This document shows, one piece after another, positions 36,501-48,500 of a DNA stretch of 64,000 bases; the stretch's first letter is position 1; each line of letters begins with the position of its first letter. This stretch comes from Marthasterias glacialis (Eukaryota; Echinodermata; Asteroidea; Forcipulatida; Asteriidae). The DNA is taken from the NCBI GenBank assembly GCA_911728455.2, contig OU452240.1:8513352-8577351 (forward strand), written 5' to 3'. A model generated the notes under the pieces. It searched no databases and was not told the origin of the DNA. It saw only the letters and a program-made list of their open reading frames with translations. Made by a program: the position numbers and the translations under genes.

Positions 36501-39500
36501 CCTAGGATACATTGTACATGAATACGTATAGATATCAGGTATAAATGTGTAGTTGTTCCACTCTAATTCTTCCACAGTGAACTCACCAATGATGGAAGAG
36601 AATCGTAATGACAGTGCTTATGAGTTGATTGACATGTCTGAAGTAAGTGTAGGTGGAAGTACAGGTGCAGGTGTACATGGAGCAGTTAGTATAGCAGCAG
36701 GAGTAGCGGTTACAGGTAATTTCTTCTGTGATCAATTTGTGACTTCAATGCATCTTTGCACCTTCCAAGAATGTCTCTTGCACAATTAACAGTTTTTCCA
36801 ATCTTCTTATTTGTAGTGATTGCCTTACTGCTAAAACTATTTCATTTCTCTTCTACTTTACCGGTCACTTGATGTTCTTCCATTTTGTGCTCTTCAAAAA
36901 TAAACCATTGGTTATTCTTGCTGTTCATTGAGGTTTGTTGGAATTTTTTTCTGCTTAAATACTTATTTGCGCTTTGTAAACTTCCTGTATTTTTGTTTTT
37001 GTTTTTTGTTTTTTGCAACTTGAATAAATTTAAGGCATCATGGCATGGCATCATTAAATAGTGCATGGAATTACATTACACTTTTTTCCTCAAAGTGTGT
37101 AGTTCTATTGCTGACAATTATATGTAAATGTTTTCTGGAAAAATATGTAAAATAACACAACAGTATGTTCAGGGTTTGATTCATCACTGTTTTTGAGAAG
37201 GGTACATTTTAAATAGAGTTTGCAGGAAATCCCAATAAAACCAAGTTTCTCACACATTGTCAAATTTCAGACAAAGGTTTCTCAATATAATTTTTACTTG
37301 TATCAAGTTTGTATAAAAGAGCCCTTTAGATTATTCAATAACAATTCTGAATCTCACATTTAACTTCCGATATTTTTGACTTTGGACGTGATCTTAACTT
37401 TGAGCTTTTTAGGCTGAATTGGGGTTACAGTTGGGTTATGCTGTGCCCATTTTATCTGTATGTTTACTAATTTTCCAATGTTATCTGAAATGTTGAACTC
37501 AGGTGCAATAGGTTCCAATTTGGAAATGACAACACAGCAAGGAAGTAATACTGATGGTTCAGATCAACTGGGGGATGACACTGATGCAGTACAATCTCAA
37601 CATATATACACACAATCAGTAAAGGACATTGAAAATAACAACACTGCAGATGTAAATGATGAAGGTATTACATTTCAAGCCAGAAAAGACACTCTTGAGC
37701 CCACCACAGAAATCAGCAATGCCATACAGCCTAAAGAAATCATTGTACGTCGAGAGAAGTTCTCTGAAAAAATCTGCAGCCTTGACTCTGAGGTATCTGA
37801 AGCAAGCACATTAGTAAGTTACAACAGCACAGACACACTGGGGAATGACAGTGATAGTAGTTCAACGTGTGGTGAAGGTCGTCTACGCCGTTCACGTATT
37901 ACACATCAGTCGATAAGATCTGTTATGTCAGACAGTGAAGTTGAACTTAATGGGGTATGTAATTTACTCACACTTACTGTTGTGAAATTATCTCTCAGCC
38001 GCTTAATAACATAGTAACATTTTTTACTATCTCCTTGTGTGACGCTTGTTCCATGAAATATGAAAAACATTTAAAAACAACTCTTTGAATTATTGAGATG
38101 ACACTGTTCTAACGTTGTGCATAAAGGTACATATTGTGCAAATACAATATTAAAAAATACTATTTAGAGTTTATTGGTGTACTAATAAGATAATAAAAGT
38201 GTGGTGAAGAAGTTTTCATCTAGTTGTTTAAACACGGTGAGGCCTGGTTCTCGATAATTTTTCACTGAGATGAAGTCGAGGTAAAATTATCGCAATTAGC
38301 GCAAGCCTAATTTGCGCGCTACCATCTTCCTCTTAAAACCAATTTAAAACTAGGCTGTGCAATTTGTACGCTCTGCGCAATCATCTGATAGCGCCCTCTT
38401 ATGACTCAATTTCCTCAGTTCATGTTTAAAGACTTTGTGCCATGTCTCTAACGAACGTTTAAACATGGCCACGTGATCTCCTCTTGACCAATCAGAATGG
38501 ATAAACTGTTCCAGGTATTTATGAATATGATATTGATTACTAGCTAAAGTGTGAAGGACGTATAAACTCTACAAAATGACTAATAGAACTGGCTGTCAAG
38601 CTTAGAGTAATGTCAATTAATGTCATTACATAGGATCCAGATTAAATAATGTTCATGTAGAAAACAATCATGGGTCAACTTCAGGTAAGATGTTGACGTG
38701 ACAGTAACTTGAGGTAACTGGTTTTTGTTTGCAGCTAACATCAATTGGTGGAAGGAGACGTTCTCCTATTACGTGGAGCTGTAAGAGTTGTGTGAGTGCT
38801 GGTTTCCGTTACCATGGTGGAAACATGATTGCAACAGATACAGATACTTCAGAACTGATCTTGCGACACTATGTATTTGAAGCACTAATTGGTAAATGTA
38901 TGCATAATTTTCTAAAAAGTTGACTCTCTATCCTTTTTCATAAGTGTGACATAAGCCACAACCACTTTTAGAATTTTTCTTAGATAATTTTTTGAAGAAA
39001 ACAATCATTTTATTTTCAGAGATTAAAGGTCCTATCAGAATTATCAGTTTTTGTCCCCCCAAAATACCCATGAATGATGAAATAGTGATTTTAAGTTAAA
39101 TTTTACATTAATGTATGCCAGCTTTGGAGCCAGAAGTAGCAAAAACTTACACATGCAGCATTTGCAAGTGTGCATGATGTAACAACTTTCCAACAAGATA
39201 GTCTTCTATCCAAGCTCTAAGCATTATTTTCACAATACAATGAAGATAATTTGGAGATTTTATTTTTTACAACAGTACATCCCTCCAGTTTAATAGAGAT
39301 TAATACTTTACAATCTACCATTGGTATATTAAAGGTTTGGTGAATTACTAAGTATTGATGTTATTAATTTACACCTAATAATTATCATACAATAATTCAG
39401 TTGGAATTTTTTGTGTGCCTACCAGTATGTTTTTACATGAATTATTTTCTTTAAAAGTAATGGTCTTCAGGAACGCCCACAAAAAAGGTCACTTGCTCAC

Positions 39501-42500
39501 ATGGCTGGATTCCTTCTGTGACATCATCAATCTTTCCTGGACGGGGTCCACCAAATATGACAAATGACAAATATGTGTTCTTTCTTTTCAAAAATTCACT
39601 CATGAATATATATTATTTAATGCATGTGACGTCACAGAAGGAATCCAGCCATGTAAGCAAGTGACCTATTTTTGTGGGTGTTCCTGAAGGCTATTAATTT
39701 AAAAGAAAATAAATCATGTAAAAATATACAGGAAGGCACAAAAATGATTTTTCTCAACTGAATTATTGTATGTATTGTATGTAAGATGTAAAATAAAAAT
39801 ATAAATACTAAGTAATTCACAAAACCTTCAAGTTAGACTAAATGATGTTAAACCTGTAAACCATCTATCACATGTTTAAAGGCCAAGTCCTTTATCAAGA
39901 TTTCATATCTTTTTTTTTGTTTAGCTAAGGACAGATCTCCCATTTGGGATGAGGTTCAATTTTGGGAGGATGCTTTTCTTGATGCTGTAGCTGCTGAGAG
40001 AGATGCAGTTGGTATGGACCAAGGGCCAGCTGAGATGATACATAGGTAAGTACATGTACACCTTTAATACTATATCTGTCTGTAGCTGTAATACAAAGCT
40101 CACAGTAAAGCTGCTTTAAGTACAAAGAGGCAACTGATCTATCACAACATCCAGACTCTCATGCCATACATTCAAGTCTTTTTACCATAAAAGTGTGATT
40201 TAAACTTACAAACTTGAAATGATTTGTGGTTTAAAAACATATGTTTGTATGTGTTCAGATACGACTCCCTTACAGCAAGTGAGAAGAAACGCCTTGAGGA
40301 AGACGAAGATAAGCTTCTAGCAGGTTAGTACAGTCACTCAATCACACTGCACCAGACCAAAATGGTAATATCATTGTAGTCCTGTACCAACCAATGGGCA
40401 AAATATTATTAAGAGCTGCTGCAAGTGAAGTGAATTTTTCCGAAACTGTTAGGATTTAAGAGAGATATTAACTTGTTTATTTGTTTGTTTTAAAGCTGAA
40501 TTTATAAACTTTAGCTAAAATTTTGTTGTTTTTGTGAAAAAGGAAACCAAAACTAAGTGCTGAAGTGAACATAAACCAAGCTGGTTGTAAAAGTGATTTG
40601 TAAATATAAATTAATTTGTAAGTAAAGAAATATTTGTTACAAACCTAGGATGAACATTTGAATAATCAGTTTGGTTTTGACTTGTTGATAAACTATGCCA
40701 GCCTGCAATGTAATATCATGTGTTAAATGCATATTCAGTACACACTGTAAATACTACTACACAGTTAATTGTCATAGAGCAAGGACTATGGTTCTGTGCA
40801 CAGTATTGCCACCATACATGTACATAACTTGGAAAGTGTTACCAATGGGAAAAGGGTTCATTCTGTGCTATCAATAGTATAGGTAGCCAATAGCAAATAA
40901 TCAACTATCCCTAAATGTAATGTGTACAGCACATTACTTGACCTCTTACTCATTTTAAAACTTAAGAAACGATGTGACTTCAAACTTAATGCACAAAATT
41001 AGTTTGTTATGAGTACCACATGATGCCCATCACTATCAGTGTACAGTAATCGGTGTTCTTTGTATTCATCATTAATTACCTTTAAGGGAAACCAAAGATA
41101 CAAGAAACACAAGATAGGACACTTGTGCCATTCTACACGGTAGCAGATGTAAAGCCTTTTTACCTACCAACCGATGATGGCACCTTTCCCCATGTGTCAA
41201 TTTTGCTAGGATTAATGGCACAATTTATTGCCGAACACCAAACTTTCGATCTGCCTTCACCTTTTTAGTTGATGGGATCGTTTGGCCTAAGTTTTTCCAT
41301 TAAGTAGGCCCTACTTATCGCGCAAATGATTTTTGGTTTTACCTACCTAACAGCGCGTGCACCCATGTTGCATTTCATGTTTCTACACAGAGTGTCCTAT
41401 TTTGTTTTTCTAGTGTCTTTGGGGAAACATCATTGTTGTTCTACAGGTAGATGTTACGATTAAGATGATCAGTTTCAAGAATGACATGAAGTGCTATGTG
41501 ATCAACCAGTTTTAATTGGAAGTTTTTAAGCAGCAGTGCTTCTTACTTTCATCTTCCAAAAGAGTTGTTGGATATTTTAAAATTATTGTGGTCATGTACA
41601 TATGCATGTATGTATTGTTTCCATTTGCCTAGGAAAAGAAGTAATTGTGTAACATAAATTGACAAGAACTAAATTTATATTTGTATATTTATTGTCGTTT
41701 CAATCTACAGATATTTTATCAAATGCCATAGCTTTTATGGTCATGATGAAAGTTCCTAAGCCTGAAGTAAAACGTAAAGTACGTCGATTGCTTGGCAGGT
41801 CCCACATTGGATTAATATACAGCCAAGAAGTGAATGACCTACTGGATCAAATCAACAATTTGGTATGAAGTTATTCGTATATGTAACTCTCGTGCAAAAG
41901 TTATTGCGCACCTTGGTAGCAAATTTCATTTACTTATTTCTTACTAAAATATTTTTATTTCTCAACAACCTGTCCTACCTGCGTATCGAGTCTCATTTAA
42001 TGGTTCCTGATGATGTTTTTGCAACACATTAAATCGCCATCATGGTTGACCTTATTATTTATACATGACCTGACGATGACTAGAGCAGGCTAGTCGAAAC
42101 GTTGAGACAAATTAATAAACTCACTCCGCGGCAGTGAAGTTATCTGAGCAGTCCCCTAGATCCACTATGCCAAAGTAGTAGTAGTAGTCCCAGCGGATTT
42201 CCTACCTCCCCGGGTAGTACTTAAAAAGCAGGACAGTTCTTTTCAGACCTAGGTTGTCTCCCGAATTCCGAAACCTACTCCACGGTAGTTGAGTAATAAC
42301 ACGACAAGTTCTTACAAGAACAATCTACTGTAAATAGCAAAGTAGATATAATCACATGGTGTTACCGCAAACCAAATACACACTCATTAATATCATTACA
42401 GTACATTTAAACCAATGGCAACAAGTATTGTGCAGTAGGAAAAGCTAGTTTATGAATATTTAAAACAAGAATCTGACACCCCCCATTCATCGAAATGGAC

Positions 42501-45500
42501 ATTAGACAATCATTGCCTTCAAAGGGACCATGCTTTGCATGTGAATACTCTCTCTTTGACATTTGGAACAAGAACAATGGCAATAACAACTCCAATCATT
42601 AAAGAGGGATGCTCCAAACTTGACATCAGGAAGGATATCATGGCAAAAAATGGCAAGACATCTCGGTTTTAGTGATGGTACCATTAGGCACAATTTGGAA
42701 AAGCTGTAATTATACGGGACGATGGAATCTCGGCCTCGGTCTGTTCGTCCAAGCGACTGAAATGACCACTTCTTAGTCTGCATCTCAAGGCACAATCAGT
42801 TTCTTACCGCCCCTGAACTTTCAGTAGACTTGGCTGCAATTGTTTTAATACCTTAGTGTCTGGGTGTGTTTTAACAATTCACAAATTTCAAATTAATATA
42901 CTTTTTACATTTTGTTTTAACTTGTCTGACTTAGTTTAAATATCATTCATACAAGTACATGTAAACTTACTTTTGATTTTGTTTATTTTGCAAGTCATGT
43001 TGAAATAAAATCGCTTGTGGTAAACCTTCTCTTAAAAAACAACATATAAATTGACACAGAAATATGAAATTGTGTGCATTGATTTATTTGTTATATTTAG
43101 CATGGTAATGACATTGATCTGAAGCCTTCCGGTAGTAGACGAATGCGGAAACATTCTTTTGTGGTACATGCAGGCAGTGATACTAAAGGAGATGTGTTAT
43201 TTATGGAGGTATGTGTATCTCTAATTTTCTTTGTTGAGCCACTTCAGCAATTATGAACTGTAGACTAAATAACTTCCAATTTGTTTTTTAAACCATTGTG
43301 ATCCACACAAGTATAAATGTGATTATTTCAATGCAATGAAATTTGCCACATTTCAGTTAAAAAAAATTGCCAAATGCTCATGTACTTGACAAACAAGAGA
43401 TTTGAATTATGCTATTTGCAATCATTAATTATTAATTTTGACACAGATGTTCATGTATGCAACAAAATTGTGTGCATTGATTTATGTGTATTTTTTTTTC
43501 TTTTTTTTTTTTTGGGGGGGGGGGTGGGGTTTGGTTACCAATTCACCAATTTGTGATAAGCAACTTGGGTGTGACTCAAATCCATGACCCCACATTCTAA
43601 AGCGGATGTCTGAACAACTAAACCACAAGTGTGCCTGGTGACATGACAAGGGGTCAGTTCAAATCCTGTCATGATTAGACCACAAATGTGCCCGGTGACA
43701 TGACAGAGGGCAGTTCAAATCATGTCATGATTAGACCACAAGTGTGCACGGTGACATGACAAGGGGGAGTTCAAATCATGTCATGATTAGACCACAAATG
43801 TGCCCGGTGACATGACAAAGGGGTCAGTTCAAATCATGTCATGATTAGACCACAAGTGTGCCCGGTGACATGACAAGGGGCAGTTCAAATCATGTCATGA
43901 TTAGACCACAAGTGTGCCTGGTGACATGGCAAGGGGCAGTTCAAATCATGTCATGATTAGACCACAAATGTGCATGGTGAACATGACAAGGGGCAGTTCA
44001 AATCATGTCATGATTAGACCACAAGTGTGCCTGGTGACATGACAAGGGGTCAGTTCAAATCCTGTCATAATTAGATCACAAGTGTGCACGGTGACATGAC
44101 AAGGGGCAGTTCAAATCCTGTTATGATTAGACCACAAGTGTGCACGGTGACATGACAAGGGGCAGTTCAAATCATGTCATGATTAGACCACAAGTGTGCC
44201 CGGTGACATGACAAGGGGGTCAGTTCAAATCATGTCATGATTAGACCACAAGTGTGCCCGGTGACATGACAAGGGGCAGTTCAAATCATGTCATGATTAG
44301 ACCACAAATGTGCCCGGTGACATGACAAGGGGCAGTTCAAATCATGTCATGATTAGACCACAAGTGTGCCCGGTGACATGACAAGGGGCAGTTCAAATCC
44401 TGTTATGATTAGACCACAAGTGTGCCCGGTGACATGACAAGGGGCAGTTCAAATCATGTCATGATTAGACCACAAGTGTGCCCGGTGACATGACAAGGGG
44501 CAGTTCAAATCCTGTCATGATTAGACCACAAGTGTGCACGGTGACATGACAAGGGGCAGTTCAAATCATGTCATGATTAGACTACAAGTGTGCCTGGTGA
44601 CATGACAAGGGGCAGTTCAAATCCTGTAATGATAAGACCACAAGTGTGCCCGGTGACATGACAAGGGGTCAGTTCAAATCATGTTATGATTAGACCACAA
44701 GTGTGCCTGGTGACATGACAAGGGGCAGTTCAAATCCTGTAATGATAAGACCACAAGTGTGCCCGGTGACATGACAAGGGGTCAGTTCAAATCATGTCAT
44801 GATTAGACTACAAGTGAGCCTGGTGACATGACAAGGGGCAGTTCAAATCATGTCATGATTAGACTACAAGTGTGCTTGGTGACATGACAAGGGGCAGTTC
44901 AAATGTTGTCATGATTAGACCGCAAGTGTGCTCGGTGACATGACAAGGGGTCAGTTCAAATGCTGTCATGATTAGTGGGTTCTTAGTAACCCCCATGTAA
45001 ACAAAATTATTCCTGATGCAATTATTACATCATTAAAATTGTGTTGAAGTACTCACTGCTAATAGAATAGAACGATTTATTTAGCCAATGATTAAAAAAA
45101 CAATTACAGGAATTTGTGATGTTGGACTCCCAACATTTATAAATTAACATACAATACAATCAACAATAAACATGACATAATGACAGGATTTGAACTGGTC
45201 TCTCATCACTGAGTATACGGTGCTTAAATCACTTTCGGAGTAAGAGTAAAAGCAAAATAATATTCTTGATCCCAACTGCATTGATAACATTGATTGTGTA
45301 TTTCAGGTTTGTGATGACTGTGTAATCATACGCAGTGGGAGTGGAGCAGTTTGTGATCGTTGTTGGTATGAGAGACTGATAAACATGACATACTGCCCTA
45401 AAACAAAGGTTCTGTGTCTGTGGAGAAGACTAACAAATACTACAAGGCTTGATAAATTCTACACCAAGAAGGTACATGTAATTGATTATAACTACATCTT

Positions 45501-48500
45501 CCATATTATTATACAAATAATGAATGTTTATGAGTACATTGGTTAAGAATAATTTCATGAGTTGAAAGATGGAATGCCGAGTTGAATGGAACATTCTAAT
45601 CAACGAATGAAAATATTCTTACTATTGCACGAATGAAAAACATTCATTATTTGTTTTATATAACATCCAAGTAGATCTTTGTCATTTGATTGGAGGATAA
45701 CACTATAAAGTATAATAAGCTTCAGCCATTTTTAATCTAATAGTCACTTTCGTCAATGGAGGGCTGGCGAGCGTGCAATAGAACAAATTGGATGGAACGA
45801 AAAATGCACGGTGAATGGAACAATAAATGCACGGTGAATGACGTAGCGTACAATGGTACGATTATTTGCTATCACGTGACCATAATCCTCCAATCAAATG
45901 ACAAGGATCTGCTTGGGTGTTATGTAGGATACACCATGTCTGGACAGATGTCTGTCTATCTGGCCATTTTCTCTGAGGTAGTAGGTCACAGTCCTCTCAA
46001 ACATGGTGGGTGAGTGTAACTTGGTCCGACCCAGAGCAAGTTTGCATTTGTTAGGTCATCCAAGGTTAAAGGTCAGCCAGAGGTTTCTTTACTAAAATGA
46101 TGTTTATACAAACCTTGGCTTACGTTTACTTTTCCATAGAGCCTGTACAGTATGTATTTTAATTTTTTTTTAAGAAAAATTATTCAGTTGCGGGCTTGAT
46201 CTGTTTTTGTATGTCCACATAATTTATGCCACGCTGCTGATTCCTACTAATAAATGTGCGTAAGAAGGGAACTAAAAGTTAGCTACACTCATCCAAACCA
46301 TATCATGTTTTTCCAGTGATTGTTATTTTTTATTTTTTTAGTGAAATTGCTCGGAAGCAAGACTTAATTCAATAAAAGCATTAAATTAAAACAAATACTT
46401 TATCAAGTTTTCAGTAGTTGTAGATTATTACAGTTTAAATCACCTAAAGGTTTGATGTGTGTTTTTGATGTATTATTTCAATTGATGGATTATATTTTTT
46501 TATGATCTCAATATGTTTTAGTGTCGGGAATTGTATTTCTGCATTAAAGAGAGCATGGAAAAGGCAGCCACTCGTCAAAAAAATGGCATCACTGGAGGTA
46601 AATCTGGGAATAAATTCATTGGGAATAAAGTCAAGTAATAAATTCAATCGGGGTAAGGAATAATTCCACTGGGGTAAGCCAAGGGATTATATTATTCGGG
46701 TTAGTCAAGGGATAAATCCACTGCAAGTAAATCAGGGGATGTATTCATTGGGAATAAGTCACAGGTTAAATCTATTGGGGTAAGTCACAGGTTAAATCTA
46801 CTGGGGTAAGTCACAGGTTAAATCTACTGGGGTAAGTCACGGGTTAAATCTATTGGGGTAAGTCACAAGTTAAATCTACTGGGGTAAGTCACAGGTTAAA
46901 TCTACTGGGGTAAGTCACAGGTTAAATTTACTGGGGTAAGTCACAGGTTAAATCTACTGGGGTAAGTCACGGGTTAAATCTACTGGGGTAAGTCGCAGGT
47001 TAAATCTACTGGGGTAAATCACAGGTTAAATATACTGGGGTAAGTCACAGGTTAAATCTACTGGGGTGAATCACAGGTTAAATCTACTGGGATGAGTCAG
47101 GTTAAATCTACTGGGATGAGTCACAGGTTGAATCTACTGGGGTGAGTCACAGGTTAAATCTACTGGGGTAAGTCACAGGTTAAATCTACTTGGGTGAGTC
47201 ACAGGTTAAATCTACTGGGGTAAGTCACAGGTTGAATCTACTGGGGTGAGTCACAGGTTAAATCTACTGGGGTAAGTCACAGGTTAAATCTACTGGGGTA
47301 AGTCCAGGGATAAATCCACTGGGTTAAGTCAAGGGATAAATTCACTGGGATAAGTCTGAGTTTTATCGGAAACTCAATATCGAGTATACTTCATATCAGG
47401 CAGTAAGAGTTCAAAAAAATATGTTGTTTACATGGCCCCTATATGAAAACTTTGCTTCTTTCGACTTTAAGCAATCACCCCACACACAGAAAAGAGAGAA
47501 ACAAGAAAGAAAACAATCTTACATTTATACTGTAAAATGATCCTTCATTCATCCAGGGTAATCCTACATGTTACCGTTTTGTTATAATAAAACATACACA
47601 TTGTGTAGTTTTAGTAAGCAAGTTAAGACATAGACAAAAGTGTCCAAGGAACTGACCATGCCTGTGTCCTAGTGACAAAGTGTCTTAAAATTTGGGGGAA
47701 TTACTTTTATTTTATAGAGCAAGAGCAGATAAGTAGTCTTTTCTTCTCAAGTTGTTTACAAACATTTTCCCCCCTATGTTATCGTGTAATGCTCTATTAT
47801 ATTTCGCCAACAGAGGGCTAATGCTCCCATTCTATTGCGTTGTTTTGAAAGCGTCTGCTAGCATTTAGTGGTTCTTGCCTGTAACTGTAGCATGCAAAGT
47901 AGTGAGATAAACGTTTTGGCCAACACAGGTATTTAGGGGGTGTGAACAAACTAGTATGAGTTGCACATTTATATGAAGTTTTCTATCAGTATACTGTGTT
48001 TGTGTTGTAATGTTGTAGAGCCAGAGTTAGGGGGAGAGTTTCCAATCCAAGATGTTAAGAGTGGTCAAGGTGGCCTCCTTCAGGTTACAATGGAAGGTGT
48101 TGGACTTAAGTTTTCACAGTCAAAGGTATGTACTGAAAACAGATACAATTGACTTTTATGTATAATGACTAAAAATTCAATTTGTATTTTAGTTTTTGCC
48201 ACTGTTGGATTTGGTGATAATGCCATTTTGATTACAGCTGATAATTTTATGTAAACGTTTTGCAGTGCTGGCAGTAGTCTGCCTGGTGATGCATGCTTGG
48301 TTAATAAGTCTACAGTGAATAATTATTGCAAAACATATCTCAGAGTCTATTTCTATTTTTGGCCACCACTGGTAGTAAGGGGATTTGAACAAACTAGTAT
48401 GAGTTGCTGTTATGTCATAACATTTATGGGAAACTCAACAAATGAAAACAACATAAGTTTACATGAGGAATGAAATATAGGTTATGAGCAGCAAAAAATC

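Larger units (their letters stand above)
34862..36577. other. MADD intron 9
   Basis: Holds a decayed DIRS-type reverse transcriptase fragment (about 34990-35345) and a hairpin MITE (about 35895-36460). Confidence 0.75.
43209..45306. other. MADD intron 16
   Basis: 2.1-kb intron of which about 1.4 kb is a 56-bp satellite (43632-44985), preceded by a T/G homopolymer tract (about 43490-43530) and a truncated tRNA-like SINE (43560-43635). Confidence 0.85.

Noticed and set aside
43632..44985. CRISPR array
   Set aside because: No spacers: units are continuous tandem copies, and the context is an animal intron.
45175..45245. tRNA-like block with GGATTTGAAC
   Set aside because: Only the B-box-like piece is recognisable; insufficient for a call.
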